This document shows, piece by piece, positions 28,336-39,787 of a stretch of 64,000 bases of DNA (the first letter of the stretch is position 1; every line of letters begins with the position of its first letter). The stretch comes from Phlyctochytrium arcticum (taxonomy: Eukaryota > Chytridiomycota > Chytridiomycetes > Chytridiales > Chytridiaceae). The DNA lies in the NCBI GenBank assembly GCA_025602905.1, contig JAHLKI010000004.1, positions 930,001 to 994,000 of the forward strand. The letters run 5' to 3'. The position numbers and the translations under genes were made by a program. The notes under the pieces were generated by a model, which was given only the letters and a program-made list of their open reading frames with translations, was not told the origin of the DNA and did not search any database.

Positions 28336-29800
28336 TTGGGTTCGTTGTGAGGTGGTACGTACTGTAGATCCGGTCTTGGAAATACACGATTCCGTCTTGG
28401 TGTCGAAGGTCAGTGAGGCGAGGTAGTTGGTCCTTTGGAATCTTCTCAGTGGGTGTATCGAGAAGCTTTTTCAGATTTCGGAGTTCAGTGTTGGTGGTTG
28501 TCGCCTGAGGTATCGTTGAGTTGATGTCCAAAGCGGTGATGGGGCTTCGACATTTGATGCATTTTGGGGCCAGATCCGCTCTTCGTGAGAGTACGTTGGC
28601 TATGGTGTTGAGTTTTCCGGGTCCGTATCCAATCTGGAAGTCATATGATTGGAATTGCATTTCCCAGCAAACCTTTTCGTCGTGTGAGGTGGGGTTGGTC
28701 TTGAAGCCATTTCAGTGATTCATGGTCGGATACGACATGGAATGCTCGTCCTTCCAGATAATGTCGCCAGACTCTGAGAGCGTCGTGGATGGCGAGTCAT
28801 TCCTGATCACGCGTATCATATCCCAATTCCGACGATGTCATCTTCCTTGAGTGAGATGCCACGGGTCGAATCGATTTGCCGCCATCTTGTCCTAGCCAGG
28901 CGCCAATTGGATAGCCAAAAGCATCGGGGTAAACGACGGTTGGGAGTTGGGGGTCGAATGTTCTGAGGACGGGTGCAGTGGTAACTAATTCCTTCAGGGC
29001 AATGAAGGTAGATTCGCAAGTCGACGTCCAGTTCCAGGGGTGTTCCTTGCGGAGTACGTCAGTGAGAGGTGTCGCGATGGATGCCAGGTTTTTCAGTGAT
29101 GCATGGAAATACTTAACCAGTCCCATGAATGAGCGTACATCAGCGACGTTTTCGGGTCGAGGCCAGTCCTCGACAGCCTTGACTTTGGTGGGGTCCAGTT
29201 TAATGCCTTTGGGTGAGACGACGTATCCGAGAAAGTCGACTTCTTCCTTGAAAAATTCGCACTTTTTCTGATTGGCGTACAGCTTGTTATCGCAAAGGGC
29301 TTGTAGGACTTGTTCAATGTGTTTCAAGTGGTCTTCTTTGTTTGTCGAGTATATCAATCAAGATGTCGTCCAGGTAGACGATGCAAAAGATATCCAGAAA
29401 TGGGCAAAGAACGTCATTCATAAGCCTCATGATTGTTGGTGAGTCCGAATGGCATGACTAGAAATTCGTAGTGTCCATAACGTGTCCGAAAAGCAGTCTT
29501 GGGGATGGCTTGTGTTGCGATGCGGATTTGCCAGTAACCTGCCTTCAGGTCAATTTTGCTGAAAATCTTAGCGCAATTGAGTTGATCCATGAGTTCATCC
29601 ATTCTTGGCAAAGGATATCTGTTTTTGATAGTCAATTTGTTCAGTGCTCTGTAGTCCACACACATCCGAATTTCTGTGGTTTGTTGTTTCGTGGTAAAGA
29701 GGATGGGTGCGCCGTAAGGACTACTAAAGGAACGAATATATCCAGAATCTAGTAATGCAGCCAGTTGTCGTCGAAGTTCCTCCAGTTCCAAGGGTAACAA
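28274..29800 (-). pseudogene. Gypsy-1 reverse transcriptase and RNase H
   Basis: Three out-of-phase pieces. 29800-29414 carries RT fingers and palm ([41 protein letters not shown]). The catalytic YLDD box lies at about 29365-29376 between two frameshifts. 29357-28797 carries the thumb and connection (CEFFKEEVDFLGYVVSPKGI) and the start of RNase H. 28660-28274 holds the RNase H end and pre-integrase spacer (YGPGKLNTIANVLSRRAD). The RNase H centre around 28680-28800 is also frame-damaged. Confidence 0.85.
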
Positions 29801-29815
29801 GTGGTAAGTTGGGCG

Positions 29816-30568
29816 CTAGGGTGTCTTTGTGTCGTCAGTGAGTGGGATGGTATGGTCTACTGCGCGTTCTGGTGGTCCTCCGGGGGGTAGTTCATCTGTG
29901 AAAACATCACTAAAAGACTTAATTAGTGCGTCGAGTTTGGCATTTCGGGTTTGATGGGGTGCATGGCGATCATTCTTGAGGAAAACAGCGTATATTTGTT
30001 GCTTTTTCTTGTTGACAAGTCGTTTGATCGCTTTTGCCGAGATGAGATTCAGTGTTGCTGGTGCCCGTGTTGTTTTCTCAGCCGGCTTTGCCTGCCATCG
30101 TACCAAATTGCCATTGTTGTTGCGAAAGTTCATTGTGCCGTTGTTGTAGTCGATTTGGGGATCCTTCCACTTGAACCATGGGATACCCAGTATCATGTCG
30201 AACTTGATGTCTGCCACAATAAAGTCTGCTTGTTCCGTGTGTGTTCCTACCGTGTAGTGAACGTTCTTGACATAGGCATCACTCCGTTTACTTGTGCCAT
30301 CGGCCATTTCATAAATCGCGTCCGGGAGAGGGGTGACCTTCTATTTGAGCTTCCGGACGAGGTGGCGGCTAATGTACAGTTGGTTCCCTCCAGTGTCTGC
30401 GAGGATGTTGATTGGTTGTGTGTGTTTAGCTTTCAAAGTGCCCTTGAAAACTAAAAGGTTGTGTTCTGGGATTGCTGTCGTGCTGAATTTGTCCAACATG
30501 TACGGCGCAACGTCGATCTGTGATTCTTGTGAGGGGGTGATTGTGTTGGTAGCATTACAAGTTACCAC
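29816..30568 (-). pseudogene. Gypsy-1 aspartic protease region
   Basis: The protease-like motif INILADTGGNQLYIS is in 30568-30341, where the usual DTGA/DSGA reads DTGG. The following part (DMILGIPWFKWKDPQIDYNN, typical after Gypsy proteases) is in 30307-29816 after a frame break. Homology ends abruptly upstream near 30568. Confidence 0.75.
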
Positions 30569-31286
30569 CGCAAAACCCGCTCTGAGTCGCTCTCCGGAAG
30601 CAGGGCTTCAAGGCGGGGAGCAGTCTGAAGAATCTGGTGAGGGCCCACAGCAGCAGGCCGGTGACAATGACGGCGACAAACTGGCTCCAGATAATATGAA
30701 TGATGCAGGAACAGATGATTACGAACCTGAACCTTGGGACCATATGGACGGCTTCGATTCTATCAAGTCTTGGGATGAGGCATACACGCTTGACGAAACG
30801 GAACACATTATTCACAATAGTCAGGAGGGCGTTTTACGCCGCAGAATTGTAGATGATTGGCTTGCGGCAGAGGACCTTGTCTTTTTGTCAACCTCTTCTT
30901 TCGGAAGTTCTTTCCGCGTAGAGCGACGTCTTCATTCCCGGGGTGAAGTCAGGGATAATGGTCTGTTCGCTGTGCTGGCAGACAAGGGGCGAATTGCTTG
31001 GTATAACCGGGCGATTTCGCAGGGACCAGCAAAGGAAGTGCCTTCTCTGTCAGACGTTGTTCCTCGGACAGTTGATCCCTCTGCTCCCGGAGGTGCTCTG
31101 TATATAGTCACCTCTATCTCCTTCTTGTACTTTTCTCCTCTTGATTCATATACTTTGTCCATACTACTCCTACTTTTGAACATAGCCCACCATTTTCATT
31201 TTTTTACCTGCTAACGAAGGGCAGGAATGGCAAGATGCCAGCTGGGACAGCCAGGACGCGCTGAAAGTGGCTGTGTCGCGAAAGTT
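30549..31286 (+). CDS. unrecognised acidic protein, putative two-exon gene fragment
   Basis: The frame from about 30549 is rich in Asp, Glu, Gln and Pro, with EPWDHMDGFDSIKSWDEAYT and RRRIVDDWLAAEDLVFLSTS. The open frame then runs into low-quality Leu/Phe-rich sequence. If a GT-AG intron from about 31099 to 31221 is removed, it would join EWQDASWDSQDALKVAVSRK and stop at 31306. The composition looks like real coding rather than chance, but I do not recognise the family. Its start coincides with the truncation point of Gypsy-1, so the 5' end may be lost. Confidence 0.35.
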
Positions 31287-31309
31287 GTATGAATCAGTAC
31301 CAAATTAGC

Positions 31310-32335
31310 CCCAAAACGGGAGGACCCGTCGATACAGACAGACCTACCCCATTATCCGGATCCAGAACAGGTGCTTCTTCACCAGGCCTCGCCAGGGCGT
31401 CATCATTTATTCTGTCCTCCGCCAATGGGTCGTCATCCTCATCTCTTTCTGTGGCATTATTACCTTGAGCTGTATGTTGGGACGTATCCTAATTGAGAAG
31501 AGCCTGAAGGACGTGCTGAGGCGGTGGGGGGAATGGAGTGGCTAAGACCAGCTGCTATATGAGAAACACATGCTTGCTCTCTCTTTGGATAGAGGTAACG
31601 GGCCCTCTCACAAGGGACAAAGTCTGATATTGCCAATGCCGACGACCTGAAGAAGACACAGAGCCGGGCCAAACAGGTGGGGACAGTGTATGGGTGAGAC
31701 TTTATTTTATTTATGTATGTTCTTTTTTGTGGGGTGTATGCGGGCGTGAATGTGTGTAAGAATGGACGGTTATTGTGAATGGGTCATCTGAGCTGTCAGC
31801 GCAGATCTGACTTCAAGGTCCGCTCAAAATGTGCAATGGGGTCGATGGGACCGGCTACTGAGGGGTGTCGTGAGTAAGGTGTGACAAAGAACGTGAGCAA
31901 ATTGGGAAATGAGCAGATGTGCAACTTCCCAGGTTGCGTGAGTTTGTGGTGTGTATTTTAGCTTGCAGTGCAGAGGAAGAAAAAAAGCTAGCGAGCACAT
32001 GCACAGACACATGGCCGCCTTTTATACAAGAGGAAAATAAAAAGAAAGAAAGAGAAATCACGTGTAATGATTGGCTGTCAGGCTGCCAAGGGCTGAAACG
32101 CGATGCGCAGCACTGCCGCAATGGCGTGGGTACTCATCAAACCACAAACCCGATACAAAATGTGTAGTTTATTCAAATGCGGCCAAAGTACGCGGTAAAC
32201 GGTCAATGCAAGCGACCCTGTGACTGGGTAAACAGTCAGTGTAAGCCGCAGCCACTAGGTAATCTATCACTGTAAGGCGGCTGTTACCCAAGGCGCTGCA
32301 GTGCAAGGGGTGGGATTCACAATAGCCTTCAATTA
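31310..32335. other. no recognisable gene
   Basis: About 1 kb with only short frames of unremarkable content. A stretch at 32195-32280 contains repeated short words (gtaa.cagtca.tg.aag) suggestive of a decayed tandem repeat. Confidence 0.35.
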
Positions 32336-35161
32336 GTGAGTCCCAGTCCCAACCTGCGTGGTGCAGCCAAACGCGTTCAACTACCAGTCCCAAATTGTTT
32401 GGGAGAAACATTTTGGTTACTTCTTCTCTTCTCTAGACCTTGCATTAGAAAGCTTGGCTTTGTCGAACCGGATCACAGTGCCAACCACTGGATTGCGCAT
32501 TCTGCCCGCTGGCTCAATTGCTGCCATAAACACTTGTAACCCAGCAGCAAATCATGATGCTGTGGGCCCCCAGCCAATGGTTGCAAATGTCACTGACCTC
32601 CCGGCAAACGATAACGCAATGCTTGTGGACGACGGATGCCCTGAGGAGGAGAGAGCCGCAAGATGCGCACGAACTTACCAGCGTTGGGGAACAGTTGTTC
32701 CCCTCGGACGTTAATCAGAACGTAGAGGACGAAACCAACATTGAAGATGAACCGCCATCATCCAGAGCCCTGATCGATGTTGCAATGCGCAAGTTTGGCG
32801 AACTTGCGCTGAGCGCAGGCGACCAGCCAGCAGGTGCCGAACCGTCCCTGCCCACCAGAGTTCTCATGGATGTGCTCCACATGATGAAGCATATTGTTAT
32901 TCGTTGCAGGCACGGCATAGGTCTCAAGTTCATACGGGCACTTCGCGGAGCATTTTTTTTGTGGACAAACCCAATAAGGCCATAATGATCGAGCTATTTC
33001 TAGAACCAAACAAATTCTTGTGGGAGAAAATGGTTAATAGACAGAAGTGCGTCGGACTATACCCCATCCGGAAATCCTTGTGCCTCTTGTCAAAAGGATT
33101 TTTCTCGCTTTTGGTTCAATTGTCTGTGAGAAATTGAACATGCCATTATTCAATAAAGAAGCCTGGAAAAAAGCGAGACTGGTCCTGCAAGATATTCATC
33201 GAGGGCATCTGTCGAATCCGGAAGGTATCCCCCTCTACGTCATCCCCGGAAAAAACCAGTGTGGCCTGCCTCGTTAAATACCAGTGCATTCGAGGCACCA
33301 ACCTTTTCGAAGGTGGAGTTCATCAAAAAATGATCGCGCGCTTTTCGACATATCGTGCAAGTATTGCATTCACATACTGTTTGATATCTGAATGCGTAGA
33401 TCGACACAATTACAATGTAAGCTTACAAGTTTGCACTATAACTTGATCACCGTGCTAAAGCAACCACATTTCAGGTCGGTGCGGTCAACAGGACAGGGAA
33501 GGCCTGGGATTGGCATTACGATATATGGACCATTGACTGGATACATGCCCTTTATGTTCAGCTTGGGCATAAAAGTATAAAAGATGCCAAAGAGGCTAGC
33601 CACCTGGTGCAATCCGGCCTATTACCAAAAAAGTAATGAGAACTTCCTCATTTGCGTGGTTGCCCCAACACTTGCCGCCGACATCCATATTGTGCCATTC
33701 ACGGATGCAGTTTTGGTCCATTGCCAGGCCCAAGTGGCTAGACTGCAAAGGTCTTAAATCGCGATATTGCCTATACACACCAAAGAGGAACAAACGGGGT
33801 TTAGCAATCTCCTCGAACACCGTAGGCAGGTACCGGGACGGTCGAGCATGTCTTGGACGGCATTAGCTGCCCACTGGAACTTGAGGGCAAATGGAAAAGA
33901 TATCTTTTACAAAACTCCACAACATTTGGAATCCCGCTACAAGAAGTGGGCACAATTCAGGGTAATGGAAAATACAGTTTTGGCCAGTGCACACCGATAG
34001 AAAGAGATAAACCAACATTCGCGCCATTCTTCGCATGTAGCCGCTTCTGCACCAGCACTCTCTGTTCACTCAAGCCCTGTCATTTCTCTCACTATACCAC
34101 CCATCAATATCCCTCTTGCCAGCACCAGCACCCCAAGTCCTACTCAGATGGAGGATGACGCGATGAGCCGGGCGGAGAGTGAATCATTTCAAGATGAAAC
34201 TTTTTACTGCTCTAAGCATGTTGAAAGAACAGCAGCTGACGATCTTCCATCATAGATTATGGTGACACGAGTTTCTCATACAGTATGTTGCCCCCCCCCG
34301 GTCAACCTCGCAATCCAACATCAACCAGTGCTAATCCTTACTCAACAGCCCAACCTCAAGCATCCGCAGCTTCATTGCCTACTCTGCATGTCCCTGAAAA
34401 CCCCAACCCTGCTCCAGTGTCCATCCAGTTCCGCTCGTTTCTCTTGCTATCCCACTGATGATCCCTTCCACAACTATTTCAGGTGTTCTGGGAACAGAGT
34501 TGCAAATGCAGGACAATACAATTGGCCAGGCGGATGCTACACATTTCCATGATGAAGGTTTGTCTCCTTCTTCACATATTGAGACCAAGCCCGCTGATGC
34601 TCTTCCATCATAGATTATATTGACACACATCTCTTGTCCAGTATGTCATCCCTCCATTTCCATCTCACAATCCAACTAACATCAAATCATCCTTATTCCG
34701 CAGCCCTGTATAAAACATTCGCAATGCCATCGTCGGCTTTCGTTACCCCTGAGGGTCCCATTATAACACCCCAGCCAAACTTGGCCGAAAATGTTGCGTG
34801 GCCATTTTTAGCACATTCACCCATGTCTTCTATCATGGAGCCGCAAATGGATTCATTGAACACAATAGCTGACATCCAATCGTCCACTGAAAATGATCAA
34901 ACAGTACCGGACAGTGAGAAAAGAAAGGTGCGGACTTGCGGTCTTTGCAAAAGTGATAGTTTCCCAGGCAGAGGGAAAAAAGCACTATGTCTTACCTTGA
35001 TTACAACAACTGGAAAAGAAGTGCCAAAATTACGATTCCATTACCTGCAAGGGACGTTGGAAAGAAGAAAAGTGCGCGTCTTACCCGCGAAATTCATCCT
35101 ACAAACTGCCTATCCCGTAGCTACGCGCAATCTTCATGAAGTATGTGTCCGGAAATGCTGA
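32336..35161 (+). pseudogene. remnant of an uncharacterised fungal gene family with RGTN/EGGVH motif
   Basis: Several plus-strand pieces in different frames appear to belong to one long gene: SSRALIDVAMRKFGELA and RVLMDVLHMMKHIVI (about 32760-32900), AWKKARLVLQDIHRGHLSNP (about 33160), CIRGTNLFEGGVHQKMIARF (about 33285), RTGKAWDWHYDIWTIDWIHA (about 33490), HTKEEQTGF and DIFYKTPQHLESRYKKWA (about 33770-33950), and RTCGLCKSDSFPGRGKKALC (about 34930). I know this order from hypothetical proteins common in mushroom genomes, from memory and unchecked. RGTN..EGG.H resembles the glutamate region of MULE/ISXO2-type DDE transposases; that reading is an inference. Many frameshifts make it non-functional. 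Confidence 0.5.
34243..34700 (+). repeat. diverged tandem duplication, offset about 354 bp
   Basis: The segment tcttccatcatagattat, then gacac, then cagtatgt, tctcacaatccaac-like words and atcctta occurs at about 34243-34340 and again at about 34597-34700. The copies differ by many substitutions and small gaps. They lie near the 3' end of the gene remnant. Confidence 0.6.
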
Positions 35162-36030
35162 AAAACCTATAAAAGACGTGTTTTTGACACCACCCCCCGA
35201 GACGACTGCTACACCGTAAACCACATGTACAAGCGTATTCGTCGAAGTTTAATACATATAACAACAATGCAATAGCTAACTCATCACTTATTGAGAACAG
35301 TTACTCCTATTTTTTGACATCAATTTTTGCGCCAGTCCCTATGATGTACCGTAAAGTTGCAATTCTTAATTATCTATCCATTGTATCAGGCTGAAAATAA
35401 AAACAAATCACAATAATACCCGCGAAATTGATCCTACAAATTGATTCTCATGATTAACCTTTCCCAAGATTGATGTGAAGTGCGGAAATTGTTTTTCAAT
35501 GTTGTTGGATTGCCTCAAATGATTGTTAAAGAGTGGAATTGTTTGATTGCCTGCAACCATCGTTCAAGAGTGGAATTCGAAGAGAAGGATCGGTGACTGC
35601 ATTGTTATACTCTACATTCTGTGGCACCTAAGCAAAAATCAGTTGAGTTAGATTGTAATGGAGGTCAGAAAAATCTACAATTACCTTTTTGAGAATTTCA
35701 CCAGTGCAATACAACCATAGCAAATAATGAGGGTCGCCTCCTGTAGGAGAGTGAAGCGTGGCTTTGAGCGCGGGGTCATTTAGACTAGATTGTATAGTTG
35801 TGCGACACGAGTTTTTTGGCGGGATCAGATATAGCCAGGCGGAGATTGAGAATTCAGAACGCTAGGTCGATTGTATAGAACACATATACATTAACGCTTG
35901 AATAAGCTACTCTCAACAGTCAGTTGATAGTTGCATTCAAGTTTGTAGTCTCGGCTACTACATGTTTTTTGACTTAAGAGTAACCCGGAAGCGGAAGGAG
36001 GACTAGCTACCCTTCTTCTGGAAGAGACCG
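35162..36030. other. no recognisable gene; AT-rich
   Basis: About 870 bp with many stops in all frames. A short local duplication of ttcaagagtggaatt-like words occurs near 35520-35580. Nothing else supportable was seen. Confidence 0.35.
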
Positions 36031-36265
36031 GGATGCCCGGCTTTGTGAAGTGTATTGAAGAACCAGATCTTTTCCTCAGTGACAAGAGAACCGGCTTTAG
36101 AAGTCCTTTGGAAATCAGCATTGCAACAGAGATCACCATACCAATTCCCTCGTTTGTTTATACTTCTCAAGATGGTTCCGGTTCAGCATTCACCTATCCA
36201 AAACCCTACCCCCAATTCAAGGCAATGTACGGGCAAACCTAGGAAATACTGCCCCTCCGGCTGCT

Positions 36266-37585
36266 ATGTCGAAAGTACGCATTGCCTCTACTCCTTCCCA
36301 GGATCATGAGGACTTGGTCTTTGAGGTATTGAGTCAGGATCTTCTTGGATTTGGTTTTGGGGACAGCCAAAGGCATTTTGGAGACATGGATATGACTCAG
36401 GACACTATGAAAGGTTTAGGGAATGGACAGGCAGCGGTGAAAATTGCTCACAAAGAGACAACGGTTATGGATCGGGAGTTGGAGCAACAACAGCAGGATT
36501 TGTATCGTTTGTGTAGCTTGGCTGAAGTGAAGCGAGCCAAGCACCTCAAGTTGGCGGAACTGGAACGGCAGATTGAGGCTGCACGCTCGGACCTGGAGTC
36601 TTTGGACGTGGACAAGCCAGGACGTTCTGATGGAGAAAGTTCCCACGTGCCAACTATGTCTGCGCAGCGCCAAATCCGCAACCCCTTTGAGACCCCGGTA
36701 GCTGGCAGTCGATTGCCCCCTCCGGATACTCGTCAATTTACGCGTGGATTGGCCACGGCGACAAACCCCTTCACTCTTCAACACCCAGCTTCTAATGGCG
36801 TACTTGTTGACAAGCTCGAAGATGTTAAACGGGAGAAGCTGATGAGAAAGCTTCAGCTGATTCGCAAAGGCGTAGTTCTTGAGATTCGCTTTAAAGGCAA
36901 AGTCGGTGAAACTGATAGACGGCCATTGATGGATTTCGAGGCAGAAGTTTGCCGAGCTTTCGAAGAACGGGAAGTCAATCTTGGTGATATGGATCCACGT
37001 TTTCAGAGGTTGTTACTTCTTTTGGTAAAGTACTTCCTGCACCCGGATGGGAAGGCCTATGAGATGTATCAACAGCGCATCAACAGGTGCAAGACATATG
37101 ATGATTTCCTTGAAGAACTCTATTTGCGATTCCTGAGACCCAATTCCAATGCGGCAGTTATTGCAGAGTGGGAAGCGTCAGTTCAGGGTTCAAAAAGCTT
37201 TCTGGAGTGGAAAGCCGAGTTGGACAAGTTATGGGAAACGGTTGGTGCCCACATGGACCCCCATATCAACATGACGAAGTTGAAAGAAAAGGCACACCCG
37301 GATGTTATCAGCAAAGTACGTGCCCGATTACACCGCCTCACTGAAGATGAATTGGTGGACGAAATGGGTCTGGAAGAACAGTTCCGAATTGCGCAGCGGA
37401 AGGAGAAGAGAACGCACGGCGCAGTGTCTGCTCCCACAACCACTGGAAACGTGCATATTCCCCGGGAACAGTTTAATCAGATGCACGAAAAGTGGCGCGC
37501 TGAGATGAGGAAGGAGGGGAAGGGTAGTTTGGAGTCGGAGAAATCTCTTTTCTTGTTCGACATCTTTCTCAGGACAAGCATCTAG
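36266..37585 (+). pseudogene. Gypsy-2 Gag protein
   Basis: A 439-residue frame. The N-terminal third is coiled-coil-like (EVKRAKHLKLAELERQIEAA). A retrotransposon gag domain follows (LLLLLVKYFLHPDGKAYEMY, YDDFLEELYLRFLRPNSNA, SFLEWKAELDKLWETV). The frame ends at 37585. Just downstream in other frames are the zinc knuckle words CFKCNK and GHIATNCPNEA, one base out of phase, so the original Gag was longer. A plus-strand tail (37709-38023) holds Pro/Gly-rich linker sequence. Confidence 0.78.
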
Positions 37586-38023
37586 TTCTGTCCGCTCTTC
37601 ACGAAAGGTGGAGACTCCGGAAGGATACGCCAAGCGAGTTGCCGGCCTCACTTGTTTCAAGTGTAACAAGAGGGACATATTGCAACCAACTGTCCGAATG
37701 AAGCTCGGGTGAACGCGACGTTGGCGCGTAGGCTTGAAATGGAACCAAGTCCCGACCCAGATGGTTCGGCTGTAGGATTACAGCGATTGAAGATAGATGG
37801 GGAGGGTCAGCCCAAGGGCGGTCCTTCACCAGCGGCTCGTTTTGTTCAGGGCGGCCGGAGCTCTGCGGACGTAGTAACGGCTTGGAACGACGGCCGACGG
37901 CAAGTCAAGCCAGAAAAGACTGGCCTGCAGGAGGAAGGAGCAAAGATAGGACCCACTTTGCCACCTACTCCAAGTACTGGAATTCCGACAAGTGCCTCTG
38001 TCGCGATTCCTAAAAACTCTTAG
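37586..38023 (+). pseudogene. Gypsy-2 nucleocapsid knuckle and linker, frame-shifted
   Basis: A CCHC knuckle is recognisable (CFKCNK then GHIATNC) but split by a single-base offset near 37660. A low-complexity linker follows (RLEMEPSPDPDGSAVGLQRL) up to a stop at 38023. About 80 bp separate it from the protease frame. Confidence 0.6.
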
Positions 38024-38104
38024 AAGAAAGCACCGCAGCATAGGCCACCGCGGGCTGCTGACAAGAAAGGAACAAGCTCGAATCCTTCCGAGTGGAAGGG
38101 TGTC

Positions 38105-38956
38105 GTGGGTAATCCCAATTCGATTGGGAATGTGTACTCGATAGTAGCAAGAGTGGGCGGCGCGGAAGCTATCCTCCTGGTGGACTCAGGAGCCAATGTG
38201 CAGATGCTGGACACGCGATTTGAAAAACTTCATCGCTTCAGTCAGACCGAGTATGGCCAGCGCCAAAAGATTGCTACTGGATTCAAGGGATCTTACGGGA
38301 CTTCAGCGGCCGGAACTGTGCAGGTTGTTGAGGTGAATGGTCGGTCGGATCGCGTCTATTTTGAAGTAGGAGCGATCGACGGATTCGATGGAATCCTGGC
38401 AACGGAGTGGCTGGAATCAGTTGGCGCGCAGCATTGTTGGGCCATGGACAAACTGATAGTCGGCGGTGTCATTACGGGTGGGACCGAGGTTGAACGCACC
38501 CAGAAGAACAAAAAGATTCGCCCGATCACCGCTACCGTGGCGAGAGAAAAGGATGCATCGCCCAATCCGCGAGCCATCAACCCTACGCGCACCATTGTTA
38601 TCTCAGAGTTGGGGCCCGCTATGTTTCCGGCCTGGGCTTCAGCACTGGAGGAATTGGAGAAGCCCGGTTCCGCTCTTACGGGTGAGCAGGCACGAGGAAT
38701 TGTGACTCGTTTTGGGGAGGAAATTGGAGTTATCCAACCCAACAAAACGTTAAACCCAACGTCCGCGATTACCTCCTCTTTGAAAAGGGATGAACCATAC
38801 GTTTGTTATGAAGAACGATGCACCACCTTTACCCGAACGTGCAATTCGATACCCAGTCAAGTACGAAGCGCAGATGCGCGAGAAAGAGGCGAAATACGTC
38901 TGGGATCAGTTGTCGGACCCGGAGGCCGTTCCAACCTTCGTGGTTCCCAAGAGTGA
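38105..38956 (+). pseudogene. Gypsy-2 aspartic protease
   Basis: A 283-residue frame with the retropepsin active site AILLVDSGANVQML, a flap-like region (GSYGTSAAGTVQVVEVNG) and the second conserved part (GFDGILATEWLESVGA). The later portion is a linker toward RT. After about 38800 the true coding moves to another frame (38790-39200), so the last 50 residues here are probably out-of-frame translation. Confidence 0.75.
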
Positions 38957-39200
38957 TATTGCAAAAGCTCGGATGGTGTTTGACGAACGGGCGCGGAATC
39001 AGCAGAAGGAACTAGTTCGCTATACCTTGCCCCACACCAATGGTATTCGTGATGCAGTTCAAGAGGCCGATTTTGCCAGCCAATTCCACCAGATTAGTGC
39101 TTATGACCAATGTCGCTGGGGCCGTTCTTTAGGGTTAAGTGACAACCCCGGGAGGGGGTTGCCCAAATCTTTGTTCTCTGCGGCCAGTCGTTCGGCCTAA
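38790..39200 (+). pseudogene. Gypsy-2 reverse transcriptase, N-terminal fragment
   Basis: This frame contains the start of a Gypsy-type RT: PLPERAIRYPVKYEAQMREK, TFVVPKSDIAKARMVFDERA and LPHTNGIRDAVQEADFASQF. These correspond to the finger region with the R-M-V-x-D motif. The catalytic YxDD box is absent because homology stops near 39115. Truncated. Confidence 0.65.
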
Positions 39201-39787
39201 TACTACGGCTTGTCGTGGAGAATCAATTTGTCTGGCGCAAGTTGGCAGTTGAGGAACAGGGTTGTGCGGCGGCCGAGACCGTCGGTAAGGGACAGAGGTC
39301 CAGTCGCCAGAGTCCAGGCTGGGCATGACACCTTCTCGCGACAATGTTGCATCGTTTGCTTCGCAACTTGTTCCTCCAAGGGTATGTGGTATGCTCGCGC
39401 GGGAGCGTTCCTTGAACTTGGCAGAGAGGACAAATCCGCCGACAGCGCTGGACAATGTCCCCTCCCGTCGCGGAGCCCGGGTCATCCACTGCATCCTAGG
39501 CCAAGCAGCGATACCACCTACTGGGGATCGTTCCTTGGCACGGGTAGAAAGAGCGCAAGTCTGCCAACAGCGCGAGACCATTCCTCTTTCCCGTCAGGAG
39601 CCCTCCAAGTGTATCTTGGTGCCCTTCGTCGCCGCATGAAGTCAATTTCGGCTTCTCGTCTGGTAGTCAGCTATGTTCTCATCTGATGTCTGGGGTTTTT
39701 ATGAAGTGTGTTTTACTACCAGGTGAATATAAATAATACAAGGAAAAAATACTTAACGAGGATGAAGGGATAACTAGTCTACGTGAT
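39201..39787. other. GC-rich stretch with no recognised gene
   Basis: Between the Gypsy-2 and DIRS-2 fragments. Open frames exist on both strands to about 39640, and both read as Arg/Pro/Ser/Cys-rich sequence. A short word pair (ccagtcgcc, gagcctgg-like and gcgggagcgttcc) recurs, but I cannot name a product. After 39690 it is AT-rich. Confidence 0.35.

Larger units (their letters stand above)
26810..30568 (-). mobile_element. decayed Ty3/Gypsy chromovirus, 5' truncated (Gypsy-1)
   Basis: Protease, RT, RNase H, integrase and chromodomain pieces lie in the Gypsy order on the minus strand. A probable 3' LTR (about 26810-27024) follows. Gag and the 5' LTR are absent: the homology stops near 30568, where unrelated plus-strand coding begins. 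At least six frameshifts or stops separate the pieces. The C-terminal chromodomain (KYLVKWKGYPSEENTYEP) places it among chromoviruses. Confidence 0.88.
36033..39200 (+). mobile_element. Ty3/Gypsy-like retrotransposon fragment: gag, protease, start of RT (Gypsy-2)
   Basis: A plus-strand element fragment with gag (36266-37585), a damaged zinc knuckle (about 37655), protease (38105 on) and the beginning of RT (38790-39200). The rest of pol, integrase and LTRs were not found. It ends close to a second DIRS fragment in opposite orientation. A coding-like stretch before gag (36033-36239; FVKCIEEPDLFLSDKRTGFR) may be its N-terminal extension. Confidence 0.75.

Noticed and set aside
39203..39686. Arg/Pro-rich proteins on both strands
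   Set aside because: Overlapping open frames on both strands in GC-rich sequence with no motif; kept only as an unresolved region.
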